64,000 bases of DNA from Paraburkholderia tropica (GCF_914484835.1 NZ_CAJZAR010000054.1:62001-126000), one strand, 5' to 3'; positions 16,506 to 25,877 are shown, counted from the first letter of the stretch. Translations and numbers: made by a program. Notes: generated from the letters alone by a model not told the origin.

Positions 16506-17759
16506 ATGACAATGCCGCCCTTTACTACGTATTCCGCGCGTGCGCTTTCGCGTGGCTTGTGCGCAGTTGCACTGGCAACCGGAATCGGCGTGACGGTTCC
16601 CGGTTGCGGTGGCAACGTCACGTCAACATCGAGCGAGCCGGCATTTGCCACCGCAGCGCGCCCCGAGATCAACGCCTTGCTCGCAGACACGATGACGCCG
16701 GGTGCCGTCGTGTATGTGCAATCGCCAAACGGCGACTGGCTCGAATCGTTCGGAACGGCAGTGCGAGGCACGAACACGCCGATACCGACGACCGCTCACT
16801 TTCGCGTCGGCAGCGTGACGAAAACCTGGACTGGCACGGTGATTCTGCAACTCGTGCAGGAAGGCAAGCTGAGCCTGAGCGATCCCGTCAGCAAATACAT
16901 CGCGAACGTGCCTAACGGCGACGAGATCACGATCGAGCAGTTGCTGACGATGCGCAGCGGCCTCTACAACTACTCGACGAGTCTCGCGTTCAATCAGACG
17001 CTCGATGCGCAGCCGGGCAAAGTGTGGACCACCACGGAACTGCTGGACATCGGGTTCAGCCAGCCGGTGTACTTCGCGCCGGGTGCCGAATTTCGCTACT
17101 CGAACACGAACACGGTGTTGCTCGGACTCATCATCGAGCAGCTAACCGGCATGAGCGCCGCAGATGCAATGAAGGCGCGTCTTTTTACGCCACTGGGTTT
17201 GACCGATACGTTTCTTCCGCCGCAGGACGATACATCGCTGCCCACGCCGGCACCGCATGGCTACCAGTGGGGCACCAATGCCGAGACGACTAACAGCGAG
17301 GCGCTCTCCCCTGAACGTCAGGCGGCCGCGAAGAACGGGACGCTGCAACCCACCGATGTCACGTCCGTGAACACCTCCTGGGCCTGGACGGCCGGCTCAG
17401 GAATCTCGACCGTGAAGGAACTCGCGGCTTACGTACAACGGATGGTGGGCGGTGGCTATCTGAACGCCGATCTGCAAGCACAACGGCTCGCCAGTTGCGT
17501 GTCGGTCGAGCCGTCGGATCCGACGGCCGCCAGTTACTGCCTCGGCCTTGCCAAATTCGGGACGTTTTACGGACACACGGGCGAGATACCTGGATTCAAT
17601 ACGTTCATGGGCTACGATCCGGCGACGAAAACGACGATCGTCACGTGGGCGACGACGGCGTCGGCGCCCGATGGCCACGCGCCCGCGAACGAGATCGCAA
17701 GAATCCTCATGGCAGAACTCAGCAAGGCATCGGAAGTACCGAGCGAGGGGCGGCCCTAG
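16506..17759 (+). CDS. Serine hydrolase, beta-lactamase/D-Ala-D-Ala peptidase family, possible lipoprotein
   Basis: A 417-residue exported protein of the class C beta-lactamase-like (serine beta-lactamase-related) family. The catalytic motifs are in order: S103-V-T-K106, Y197-S-N199 and H356-T-G358. The N-terminus has a hydrophobic segment ending TVPGCGGN, a plausible lipobox with Cys34, so it may be a lipoprotein; cleavage as an ordinary signal peptide is the alternative. AGGAAGGG precedes the ATG. Members include D-aminopeptidases, esterases and carboxypeptidases as well as beta-lactamases, so resistance should not be assumed. The gene is monocistronic. Confidence 0.88.
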   Translation: MTMPPFTTYSARALSRGLCAVALATGIGVTVPGCGGNVTSTSSEPAFATAARPEINALLADTMTPGAVVYVQSPNGDWLESFGTAVRGTNTPIPTTAHFRVGSVTKTWTGTVILQLVQEGKLSLSDPVSKYIANVPNGDEITIEQLLTMRSGLYNYSTSLAFNQTLDAQPGKVWTTTELLDIGFSQPVYFAPGAEFRYSNTNTVLLGLIIEQLTGMSAADAMKARLFTPLGLTDTFLPPQDDTSLPTPAPHGYQWGTNAETTNSEALSPERQAAAKNGTLQPTDVTSVNTSWAWTAGSGISTVKELAAYVQRMVGGGYLNADLQAQRLASCVSVEPSDPTAASYCLGLAKFGTFYGHTGEIPGFNTFMGYDPATKTTIVTWATTASAPDGHAPANEIARILMAELSKASEVPSEGRP

Positions 17760-18018
17760 TTGAAGTGAAGCGGCTAGCTGCCGTCGATGATATGCAAGTG
17801 TGGATACGAACGAGAGCGTCGACACGGGCGCTCCCGACGATGCCCGGTCGTTGTCCGTTCGCCGATACCCCGACCGGCCCGTCATACGATTTGTCAGCGT
17901 GCAGCGAAACAAGCACTCATCTCAACAGCGCCGCTGCTGGACTTGTTCTTCTCCAACCCTTCAACCGATGTGGTTGCCCATCGCTCTGCGGAGATCAGTT
18001 TCAGGCCGCGAATCGTGA

Positions 18019-18486
18019 TCAATTCCCTTCGGGCATCGCCGACGAATGATGGCTGGTGATCAGCCAGCGGTGGCCGTTCCAGCCGTAGGTAAACGTATAA
18101 CGAGCCTTGACCACGGTACCGTCCGCGTACTTGAAGGTGTACAGCCCCGCGTCGATAGCGCTGTTGCATTCAATCATGACGAAACGGAAATCGATGGCAC
18201 CGACGGGTTTGTGTTCGAGGAAGTGCTTGAAATAGTCTTCCTTTTCTTCGGCGGTCAAGCGTGGCTTGTTCGATACGGTCGGCAGCAGGATCGAACGCGG
18301 CGCATAGTTCGCTACGACCTTCGCCGCGTCGCCGGTCTTCAGCGAGTCGTTCCAGCGATCGAAGAGTGACGCTATCTGTTTTTCCGTTGCAGGATGGCAA
18401 GCTTCGGTCTTCGCGTACGCGTTCGCGTGGACAACGACACCGAGCGCCACAGCCGCCGCTAACGAACTCGACAGGCAGAATTTCAT
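18019..18486 (-). CDS. Secreted SnoaL/DUF4440-like protein
   Basis: A 155-residue protein with a signal peptide (MKFCLSSSLAAAVALGVVVHANAYAK). The mature part looks like the cystatin-like alpha+beta fold of the SnoaL/DUF4440/CaMKII-association group: an N-terminal helix ATEKQIASLFDRWNDSLKTGDAAKVVANYAP, then strands, ending in RYTFTYGWNGHRWLITSHHSS. Related secreted proteins are often annotated as SgcJ/EcaC family; they are ligand-binding or structural, and no enzymatic role can be assigned here. Two Cys in the mature part could pair. It is the last gene before the DASS transporter on the same strand but 124 bases away. Confidence 0.75.
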   Translation of the reverse strand: MKFCLSSSLAAAVALGVVVHANAYAKTEACHPATEKQIASLFDRWNDSLKTGDAAKVVANYAPRSILLPTVSNKPRLTAEEKEDYFKHFLEHKPVGAIDFRFVMIECNSAIDAGLYTFKYADGTVVKARYTFTYGWNGHRWLITSHHSSAMPEGN

Positions 18487-18610
18487 GGCTCACCTCGTTT
18501 GGAAAATGAAGATCCCCATCGCATAGATCCGCGCGCCTCTGTTCCGCGCCAGGCATGCGCGCCGCGAGATGTGGCGGATTTCACTCGCCCGGTCGCGCCG
18601 CTCATAGCTC

Positions 18611-20077
18611 TCAAACGTGACCGAGCAGCTTCCACCATAGCGGGCCGACCACCAGCCAGATGAACATATAGAGGAGGCTCATCAGAAAGCCCGCCTTCCA
18701 CCACTGGCCCTGCGGGACGTAACCCGCTCCGAACATGACCGGCCCCGAACCGATCCCATACTGGGTCAGGCAACCGTTGATATTACTTAGGATACCGAGC
18801 GAAACTGCCGCCGTGAATGGCGGGATGCCGGCGGCCACCATCAACGCCATGGAGAGGGGAAACAGCGCGCTGATATGCGCCGTCGCGCTGGCAAAGAAAT
18901 AGTGGATGTAGCAGTAGAGGGCCGCCACCAGCATATAGACGGCTAGCCTTGGGAAACCCGCCAGGTGTGCGCCGACCTCCTTGCCGAACCACGACACCAT
19001 GCCGTATTCGTTGAGCTTCGATGCAAGCATGATCAGCAGGCCAATCCAGATCATCGTGTCCCAGGCGGACTTCTCGTTCAATGCGTCCTGCCACGTGAGG
19101 ACACCCGTGATGAACAGCAGCGACACGCCGAGCGCCGCGGCCAGCGTCGCGCCAATGGCCAGGTCTTCGCCGAAGATCCACAGAACCAGCAAGCCGACGA
19201 AAATGACGGCCATGATGATCTCCTTGGCGGAGATCGATCCCATCGCCAGTAGCTCTTTTTGCGCAAGGGCCGTTGCATCGGGCGTGCTGCGAACCTGAGG
19301 CGGCGCAATCCACAACATCGCGAGCGGAATGATGGCGAGGCACAGCAAGCCAGGGACGGACGCGGCCACCGCCCAATCCAGCCAGCTGATCGAGACGCCC
19401 TGATCGGCCGCCAGTTTGACGGCAAGCGGATTGCCCGCCATCGCGGTAATGAACATGCCCGCGGCGACGATATTCGCGTGGAATGCGCAGAGAATCAGGT
19501 AACTGCCCACCTTGCCGCGTGTTTGCGGATCGTCAGGATGACTGCCGAGCACTTCCGCGATCGCTCGGGTAATTGGCAACATCACGCCGCCGGCGCGGGC
19601 GGTAATGCTTGGCATCGCGGGCGAGATGATGAGTTCGGTCAGGACAAGGCCGTAACCCAAACCCACCGTTCGCTTACCCAGCAATCGCATGAACAAAAGC
19701 GCGATGCGGCGCCCGAGCCCTGTCTTGATCACGCCACGCGAAATGAAGAAAGCGAGCATCACCAGCCACACAAGATCGGTGCCTGTCGATCTGGTGACGT
19801 CGGCGAAGGTCACGACACCGACGAGGACGCCCACGGTGGCGCCGATGATCGCCACAGCGGCCATCGGCAGCGGCGCCGTCATGATGCCCGCAATGGTGGC
19901 GACGAACACGGCGAACATGTGCCATGCCTTCACAGACAGCCCAGGAGGCGTGGGAAGAAACCACAGCACGATGCCGAGGGCCACGGGAACGGCAAACTTC
20001 CAGACGACGCCGAGATGCCCAACGGGCGGCATCGGACTGGACGTCCGCGGGCTTGCGGGTGGCGAGACCTTGGCCAT
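18611..20077 (-). CDS. DASS-family anion:sodium (di/tricarboxylate) symporter
   Basis: A 488-residue inner-membrane transporter. The start at 20077 is backed by AGGAGGTT. About a dozen hydrophobic segments are visible, with two family blocks: PSITARAGGVMLPITRAI in the first half and FASATAHISALFPLSMAL in the second. These correspond to the paired substrate/sodium-binding loops of the CitT/TtdT/SodiT group, which carry citrate, tartrate, malate or 2-oxoglutarate. It lies 55 bases downstream of the 2-hydroxyacid dehydrogenase gene, so it probably imports the oxidised or reduced acid handled by that enzyme. Confidence 0.9.
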   Translation of the reverse strand: MAKVSPPASPRTSSPMPPVGHLGVVWKFAVPVALGIVLWFLPTPPGLSVKAWHMFAVFVATIAGIMTAPLPMAAVAIIGATVGVLVGVVTFADVTRSTGTDLVWLVMLAFFISRGVIKTGLGRRIALLFMRLLGKRTVGLGYGLVLTELIISPAMPSITARAGGVMLPITRAIAEVLGSHPDDPQTRGKVGSYLILCAFHANIVAAGMFITAMAGNPLAVKLAADQGVSISWLDWAVAASVPGLLCLAIIPLAMLWIAPPQVRSTPDATALAQKELLAMGSISAKEIIMAVIFVGLLVLWIFGEDLAIGATLAAALGVSLLFITGVLTWQDALNEKSAWDTMIWIGLLIMLASKLNEYGMVSWFGKEVGAHLAGFPRLAVYMLVAALYCYIHYFFASATAHISALFPLSMALMVAAGIPPFTAAVSLGILSNINGCLTQYGIGSGPVMFGAGYVPQGQWWKAGFLMSLLYMFIWLVVGPLWWKLLGHV

Positions 20078-20132
20078 GATGAACCTCCTGCTGCCGTTGT
20101 CGTCCGCTCGATGCGGAACAGGCGAGGTACTC

Positions 20133-21080
20133 CTACCGGGCGAGGAGCACGCTGTCAGTTGCTTCCTTGACGATCTGCGCGCTACGCCGCAAGGCTTCGC
20201 GCTCCTCTGAAGCGAGTTCGGGATACGCCAGCAGATGCGCGCCACGGCCATTGATCACCATCGGCAGCGATAGACATACGTCGGCCACGCCTTCGACTTC
20301 AGGGTGCACGACGCCGACGGTCAGAATCAGATCGGTGTTGTGCACAATCGCTTCGCAGATCCGGCCAATCGCGCTGGCAATCCCGTAATGGGTGGCGCCC
20401 TTGCCTTCCTTGATCAGTCGCGCCGCTTCATGCACCGAACGCAGGATCAGATCGCGACTGGCAGGTCCAAGCTCCTTGCCGCTCCTTGTCAGGAACAGTT
20501 CAAGCGGCATGCCGGACACGGCCGCGCCCGACCAGTGGATCAGTGCCGATTCGCCATGTTCGCCGAGCACGTAGGCGTGAATCGCAGGCGGCACGACGCC
20601 CAGTCTTTCGGACAGGAGCGAGCGCAATCGCCCCGTGTCGAGCGAAGTGCCCGTGCTGATTACCCGCTCCTTCGCGCAGCGAAGGCGGTCGAGGACGATG
20701 CCCGCCAATACGTCGCAAGGGTTGCTGGCGATGATGTAGATCGCGTGAGGTGCATGTGGCGCGATGCGATCCACGATCTCCGTCGCGATATCCGCATTGA
20801 TACGCGCGAGATCGAGGCGCGTCTGCCCGGGTTTCACGCCGACGCCAGCCGTGATGACGACGACATCCGCGTCGCGTGCATCGTCATAGTCTCCGGCATG
20901 GAAGCGGTTATGCCCCCAGAACGCAGCGGCATGAGCGAGGTCCATGACCTGCCCTTCCGCCCGCACTCGCGCGACGTCGATGATGACGATTTCCGCACTG
21001 GGGATGGTCACGGCCACAAACAGTGCAGCGGACCCGCCAACCAGTCCCGCGCCGACAATGACGATTTTCGGTTGGTGCAT
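20133..21080 (-). CDS. L-2-hydroxyacid dehydrogenase (lactate/malate dehydrogenase family)
   Basis: A 315-residue NAD-dependent enzyme. The start at 21080 (MHQPKIVIVG) is preferred because GGAAGGGG precedes it; an ATG at 21098 overlaps that site. Features: GAGLVGG nucleotide motif, PGQTRLDL (Arg88), SNPCD, SLDTGRLR (Asp148/Arg151) and the catalytic His175 in LGEHGES. The position that separates lactate (Gln) from malate (Arg) dehydrogenases is Val82 in AGVGVKPG, so neither substrate is assured; a larger or more hydrophobic 2-oxo acid is possible. It is co-oriented with the DASS transporter. Confidence 0.88.
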   Translation of the reverse strand: MHQPKIVIVGAGLVGGSAALFVAVTIPSAEIVIIDVARVRAEGQVMDLAHAAAFWGHNRFHAGDYDDARDADVVVITAGVGVKPGQTRLDLARINADIATEIVDRIAPHAPHAIYIIASNPCDVLAGIVLDRLRCAKERVISTGTSLDTGRLRSLLSERLGVVPPAIHAYVLGEHGESALIHWSGAAVSGMPLELFLTRSGKELGPASRDLILRSVHEAARLIKEGKGATHYGIASAIGRICEAIVHNTDLILTVGVVHPEVEGVADVCLSLPMVINGRGAHLLAYPELASEEREALRRSAQIVKEATDSVLLAR

Positions 21081-21236
21081 GGTGTGCCCCTTCCGCATCC
21101 CGATACTTCGTACGTTTGAACCCGGTCGTCCGGCAGCAGACTTCGTCGTGCGGGACGCGTAATCGCGTCGAAAGCATCCATTGCGACGCGATCAGCTTTC
21201 TCCCTGCAATCCCCTAGCAGGAAAAGCGTCAAATCC

Positions 21237-21283
21237 ATCATATGCCGCGCATTCAAAGCGGGATATTGGACCTTGGTCCAATA
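21237..21283 (-). promoter_or_regulatory. Candidate activator palindrome and -10 box for the dehydrogenase/transporter operon
   Basis: TATTGGACCTTGGTCCAATA at 21264-21283 is a perfect inverted repeat (9-base arms, 2-base centre). On the minus strand a TATGAT box lies at 21237-21242 with no good -35. The dyad centre falls about 43 bases before the predicted start, the place of a class II activator; a repressor role cannot be excluded. The remaining intergenic sequence to 21464 shows nothing else. Confidence 0.5.
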
Positions 21284-21464
21284 GTGCTGAGCAGTCGTCG
21301 CGACAGGTCGAAACGTAGTACCGCTTCTCGCTATGTACGTGCTTCATCGCGGAGCAGGATCGTAGTTAAACGCTCATATCAAATCGACCAAGGGTACTTT
21401 GCTTGAAGCGCAGTGTTGACTATCTTTGACTCACACCTGGCGCTGCCGAACAGGAGGGACGATT

Positions 21465-21818
21465 ATGAAAGCGTGCAGCTTCACGAGTCTGATTGTCGTC
21501 GTGGGATGCGTGACGTCGGCGCCAAACGTCCACGCACAAGCTGCCAGTGCCGGGCCAATGACGTCGAGTTCAGTTGTTACCCCAGGCCAGCCCGCGCCAA
21601 CGAACAAGCAACTGGCGCGCGATGTACGCAAGGCATTGTCGAAAGCCCCCCACTTCGCCGTCTCGAACGTGTTCGTCACGGCGCGCGGCGGTGTCGTAAC
21701 CTTGTCCGGCAGCGTGCCGGACGGCCCTCAGATTCAGCAGGCTTCGGATGTTGCGATGCGCGTGCCGGGTGTCACGTCGGTGAATAACCATCTGAATATC
21801 TATACGAGGGGGTATTAG
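21465..21818 (+). CDS. Secreted BON-domain protein
   Basis: A 117-residue protein. The ATG at 21465 follows GGAGGG. A signal peptide (MKACSFTSLIVVVGCVTSAPNVHAQ) precedes a low-complexity linker and one BON domain (KQLARDVRKALSKAPHF to VTLSGSVPDGPQIQQASDVAMRVPGVTSVNNHLNI). BON domains such as those in OsmY and secretins bind phospholipid or tether envelope proteins, so a periplasmic envelope role is likely. It is followed by the DUF4239 gene 100 bases downstream, possibly in the same transcript. Confidence 0.87.
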   Translation: MKACSFTSLIVVVGCVTSAPNVHAQAASAGPMTSSSVVTPGQPAPTNKQLARDVRKALSKAPHFAVSNVFVTARGGVVTLSGSVPDGPQIQQASDVAMRVPGVTSVNNHLNIYTRGY

Positions 21819-21918
21819 CGCGTCCCGGCACAGCGTGATGATCCGCCCAGCGCAATGATGGTCAATGCGTACGAATCAGTGAAAGTAAGGGAATGCTGCA
21901 TCTTTCGGAAGGAGTGCC

Positions 21919-22722
21919 ATGTATCCGTTTTCTTCCGCAATCATGGTCCTGTCGCTCCTGCTGCTTGGCACGCTGCTCGGTGTGCTCGCGCGACCGCTCC
22001 TGCCCGAGGAGCACAAGGCCCAGCAGACCGTCCAGCTCGTACAACTCGTCGACGGCATGCTCGTGACCTTCGCTGCACTCGTGCTCGGTCTGATGACCGC
22101 TTCGGCGAAGGGCACGTTCGACAACGCGTCCGATGATTTCAGGGCGCTTGCCGCCGACATCGTTCAATTCGACGCCACTGCGTATGAGTACGGTGCCGAA
22201 GCCGACCCTATCCGTCACCTGATGAAGGCCTATCTCGCGGCGACTATCGCCAGCACCTGGCGCCATGAAACGCCACCGCCCGGCAACGACTACCCGCAGA
22301 GCCTGCCCGCCAAGGACGTGAGCGAAAATCTCGATGATGTCGATCTGGACCGGATGCTCAGGTCAGCGGGCGTCGCCTGGCGACGGCTGGTCGCGCACGA
22401 CCGCAGCCATCAGGACCTACTCGACGAAGGCCGGGATCAGTTTGGGCGCATTGTGCAGGCACACTGGAAACTCATACAGGAAGTCCACAGCTCGATTTCA
22501 ATGCCGTTTTTCATGACGCTTGCGTTCTGGCTGTTTGTGATCTTTCTGAGCTTCGGATTGATGGCGCCGCGCAACCCCTTAGTGCTGGTCTCCATCACTC
22601 TGGGGGCAATTTCGATCGCCTCAGTCGCCTATGTGATTGTGGACCTCGACACGCTCTTTCGAGGAATAATCGTCGTATCCAGTCAGCCGCTGCGCGACGC
22701 ACTCGCCTCACTTGCGCATTAG
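21919..22722 (+). CDS. DUF4239 (bestrophin-like) membrane protein
   Basis: A 267-residue protein with AAGGAG before the ATG. Two N-terminal hydrophobic segments (residues about 5-25 and 45-62), a long soluble central region rich in acidic and aromatic residues, and two C-terminal hydrophobic segments (about 193-240) give the layout of DUF4239, a bestrophin-like membrane family. No transport activity has been established for it as far as I know. Its neighbour is a periplasmic BON protein. Confidence 0.78.
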   Translation: MYPFSSAIMVLSLLLLGTLLGVLARPLLPEEHKAQQTVQLVQLVDGMLVTFAALVLGLMTASAKGTFDNASDDFRALAADIVQFDATAYEYGAEADPIRHLMKAYLAATIASTWRHETPPPGNDYPQSLPAKDVSENLDDVDLDRMLRSAGVAWRRLVAHDRSHQDLLDEGRDQFGRIVQAHWKLIQEVHSSISMPFFMTLAFWLFVIFLSFGLMAPRNPLVLVSITLGAISIASVAYVIVDLDTLFRGIIVVSSQPLRDALASLAH

Positions 22723-22820
22723 AATTCGCAAGGGATACGTGGCGCGTCTGGATACTCAATCAAGGTCAATGAGAAGATCACCGCATTTTGCTCGCGGATT
22801 CTTTCTCGCAACTACCCGAC

Positions 22821-23996
22821 TCAGAATCGATGCCGCATGCCGATCGTCACCGCGCCCTGCTTTTCCGGAGTGGTATTTGATGTGGCGGGTAGACCGTTCA
22901 GATAAGCGGGCACGTTGCCGAAATTTCGGCTCACATGCTGATAATTGCCTTGCAAATAGACATCCGTACGCTTTGACACCACGTAGTCAGCTTGCGCGGA
23001 GACAGTATTGAAAATCGGGGCGACGCCTCCTCCGAAGTCAGATCGCGTATAGGTGTATGCTGCGGCAAGCGTGATAGCCGGTGTCAATGCGTATCTGACG
23101 TTACCCTCGAAATTCTGGAAACGTGCGCTATTGGCGCGAAAGGCTATACCTGCCGACGTGCCGGATGCCCCCGAAGAAACCCCACCGCCAAGCGCATCCG
23201 ATAAATTCGTCTGCGTGTAGACAAGGCCAGCCGTCAAGGGTCCGTAGACGTAGCTCAATCCGCCGCCGAAAGTACGCTGCCGCCCAGCGAGAAAGGTCCA
23301 CTCCCCGGTTTGCGCACCGCTTGCGCTTGAACTCGGCCCGTTATTCGAGAATACCGTCGAGGTGATGTCGTTGTTCAGTTGCAGGTAGCCGGCTGCCACC
23401 GTGAAACCGCTCCAGACGTACGACGCACCGAAACTATAGGCCCGATTGTTCGCGAATTCGGTGCTGTTTGAAAACGAATACGTAGCGCCGAATCTCAATC
23501 CTGCATAGTCGATGCTCGCGTATTTGACCGTATTGTTGAATCTGATTGAATTGTTGAGATTATCGTTATCAAAAGGGTGTGCTGCGGTCGTGCCACCGAA
23601 CTGGGTACCGGTAATCGAGAGCGGCGCGAGGTAGTCAACCACGCTATCGTACTGCCGACCAAGTGTAAGCGCGCCATATCGATCACTCGCGACGCCCACA
23701 AAGGCCTGTCTGCCGAACATACGACCGGATTGGGATGCACTGCCGTTTGTGATACTAAAGCCATTCTCCAGTGTAAAGATGGCCTTCAACCCACCGCCAA
23801 GATCCTCCGAACCACGCAACCCCCAGCGGCTGCCGTTGACGGCCCCGCTTCTCATTTGCCAGGCATTCTCGTCGCCCCCGCGCACGTACGTGATACCTGC
23901 GTCGATTAAGCCATACAAAGTGACGCTGCTTTGCGCATGGGACACTGTCACGAAGGTGACATAGATTAGCGCGGCGGTAGAGATCTTATATTTCAT
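22821..23996 (-). CDS. Trimeric general porin, AT-richer paralogue
   Basis: A 391-residue porin with a signal peptide (MKYKISTAALIYVTFVTVSHAQ), mature SSVTLYGLIDAGITYV, the NGSRWGLRGSEDLGGGLKAIFTLENGF block and the C-terminal GMRHRF strand. Codon use is visibly richer in A/T third positions than the other two porins here, and the flanking intergenic DNA is also AT-rich, suggesting recent acquisition. It is a single gene converging on DUF4239. Its function should be passive diffusion of small solutes across the outer membrane. Confidence 0.92.
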   Translation of the reverse strand: MKYKISTAALIYVTFVTVSHAQSSVTLYGLIDAGITYVRGGDENAWQMRSGAVNGSRWGLRGSEDLGGGLKAIFTLENGFSITNGSASQSGRMFGRQAFVGVASDRYGALTLGRQYDSVVDYLAPLSITGTQFGGTTAAHPFDNDNLNNSIRFNNTVKYASIDYAGLRFGATYSFSNSTEFANNRAYSFGASYVWSGFTVAAGYLQLNNDITSTVFSNNGPSSSASGAQTGEWTFLAGRQRTFGGGLSYVYGPLTAGLVYTQTNLSDALGGGVSSGASGTSAGIAFRANSARFQNFEGNVRYALTPAITLAAAYTYTRSDFGGGVAPIFNTVSAQADYVVSKRTDVYLQGNYQHVSRNFGNVPAYLNGLPATSNTTPEKQGAVTIGMRHRF

Positions 23997-24420
23997 TCTT
24001 TCACACTAGATGGATATCTGATTGTGTAGAAACCATTCATGCAAAATGAATTTTGTCTCGAAGAGACGATAAACGCCTCACTCCCATGACTCATCTATTT
24101 CGGATAGCTGAAAGTCATATTCCCAACCAGACAGGATGCGCTTTCGTCGAACAAAATATAGCTCGCGACAGTTTGTCAATGTCGCCAAAATATTCGTCTG
24201 TGCCGCCATGCATCTTCTGCGGATCGACAGAAAGAACCGTGACGGATGCGGCTGGTACGTCTGGTGCATACGCAACCAGTGCACATTTGTGGTACTTCAT
24301 CGTGCCCGCGGGCCATTGCGAGAGAGAGATTTCGGTACGGTCAGAGAATATGTATTTCGCAAAGTGCGCGATTTGTCGTCTACGCACGTGGTGCAATTGT
24401 CCATCGCCAGCTTGCCAGCG
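23997..24420. other. AT-rich intergenic stretch, no supported gene
   Basis: Upstream of the porin at 22821 and downstream of the MFS gene. Base composition is clearly lower in G+C than most of the window. Short open frames exist on the minus strand (for example 24115-24396), but they begin with TTG or lack ribosome-binding sites. It could hold the porin promoter or remnants of transferred DNA. Confidence 0.45.
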
Positions 24421-25722
24421 TCATACGGATCTTTCGCCCCATCTACCGGCCCATGCCAACATCAGGCACGACAACGCGTTGAAAACGAAAATCCCCTTCG
24501 TGCCAAGCACGGTCATGAATACCGACGCGATCGCCGGTCCGGTCATGCCGCCAATCGAAAACATCACAAGCAGAAGCGACGAAATCGCCACGCGCAATGT
24601 CGGGTCGATGCGGTCGTTGGTATCGGCGGCCACGAGTCCATATTGCGTGAACGTCACCGCGACATACGCAATCGCGCCGATCCAGAGAAACACGCCCTCA
24701 TGAAAGATGACAAGCGCCAGACTCAATGCCGTCGACATAAGCGCGAGGCGTGACACGAGCACGCGCCGATGGTAGCGGTCGGAAAACCGTCCCATCGGCC
24801 GTTGCGTCATCAACGCGCCCAGCAGGCATGCGCCCATGAACAGCGAGAGATGCGATGTCGAAAATCCCGCACGAACGAGGAAAACAGGCATCAGCGAGTA
24901 AAAGCCGCTATAAAGAAAGCCCGTGAGGATGCAACCGGGGACCGCGAGCGGCGTCGCCTTCGTCAACGACTTCAGGATTTCGAACCAGGTGTGCTCGCGC
25001 GAGGGATTGATCGCATCGTGACTTTGGGTTTTGGGCCAATCGGAGAGCAGCGCCACTGGAATGATGGCGGCGGCAAACAACACCGATGCCAGGGCGAATC
25101 GCGTCGTGCCGCCCGAGTCCGAGATATTGAGCAGCAATTGCCCCGTGCACAATGAAAAATAATTGATCGTCGAATACGTACCGAATATCCGTCCTCGATT
25201 GAGATTCGACGCCGTGCCTTGAATCCAGCTTTCGATCGACGAAAACAGGCCCATGAATGCGAAACCCGTCGCGAGGCGAATCATCGCGAGTACGGGCACG
25301 AAATCGAAGGCACCGAACGCCTGCGTGAGAATGGTGGCCGTGGCGGCGAAGGCGATAAACACGCGGTGCTGACCGAAGCGGTCAATCAAGCGGCGTGCCG
25401 TGAATGCGCCGAGCAGAAAGCCGAGGTAATAGCAGGACTGGATGAGCCCGACGGCAAGCGTCGACGCGCCATGCTGAACCAGCCGCAGCGGAATCAGCGT
25501 TTGAAACAGCCCGTTGCCGAGAATGAGCAGCGCCGCGCCAATCAGCAGTCCTGCGAGCGTGCGGTATTCATCAGGCGTTTTCGGCGGCGCATCGGTTCGT
25601 GGCGCAGCGCGCCCGTCCAGTGTGGCGATCACCGCGCCGCTTGCGTCGGACACCGCGTTTTCCGCCAGATCGAAGGACGCGCGATGCGATAACGCATCGG
25701 CGTCCGTTTTTGCTTCCCTCAT
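24421..25722 (-). CDS. Major facilitator superfamily permease
   Basis: A 433-residue permease with about 12 hydrophobic segments after a polar N-terminal tail of roughly 50 residues. The start at 25722 (MREAKTDADALSH) is used; an upstream in-frame codon adds 12 residues. The GAFTARRLIDRFGQHRVF loop is the MFS loop 2-3 motif, and FSSIESWIQGTASNLNRGRIFGTYSTINYFS resembles the YcaD-type branch. The substrate is unknown. It is divergent from the porin at 25988. Confidence 0.85.
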   Translation of the reverse strand: MREAKTDADALSHRASFDLAENAVSDASGAVIATLDGRAAPRTDAPPKTPDEYRTLAGLLIGAALLILGNGLFQTLIPLRLVQHGASTLAVGLIQSCYYLGFLLGAFTARRLIDRFGQHRVFIAFAATATILTQAFGAFDFVPVLAMIRLATGFAFMGLFSSIESWIQGTASNLNRGRIFGTYSTINYFSLCTGQLLLNISDSGGTTRFALASVLFAAAIIPVALLSDWPKTQSHDAINPSREHTWFEILKSLTKATPLAVPGCILTGFLYSGFYSLMPVFLVRAGFSTSHLSLFMGACLLGALMTQRPMGRFSDRYHRRVLVSRLALMSTALSLALVIFHEGVFLWIGAIAYVAVTFTQYGLVAADTNDRIDPTLRVAISSLLLVMFSIGGMTGPAIASVFMTVLGTKGIFVFNALSCLMLAWAGRWGERSV

Positions 25723-25860
25723 CGTCCCCGTCCGTCGTGCTGATGCGAATGGGCGCACGCGCCCCGCGGAATAGAGCGCTGCGCCGCGCGGTGTTTCGCG
25801 CTGCGTCGCCCTTCGCGAGATTCGTCGAGAAGACGCACTGTCACGCGAATATCACACGCG

Positions 25861-25877
25861 CTTATCTTCAGAATAAG
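25861..25877. promoter_or_regulatory. CTTAT-N7-ATAAG dyad upstream of a porin gene
   Basis: CTTAT (25861-25865) and ATAAG (25873-25877) form an inverted repeat with a T-N11-A core, the general shape of a LysR-type site. It lies 111 bases before the porin start and also in the divergent MFS promoter region. A similar dyad occurs at 27171-27183. Confidence 0.3.

Noticed and set aside
16506..17759. Antibiotic-resistance beta-lactamase
   Set aside because: The S-x-x-K, YSN and HTG motifs define a broad serine hydrolase family with many esterases and peptidases; no AmpR-type regulator or close beta-lactamase features are seen.
24115..24396. Minus-strand frame of up to 93 codons in the AT-rich gap
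   Set aside because: The first start is TTG, internal ATGs lack ribosome-binding sites, and no domain is visible. AT-rich sequence should have fewer chance frames, so it is noted but not called.
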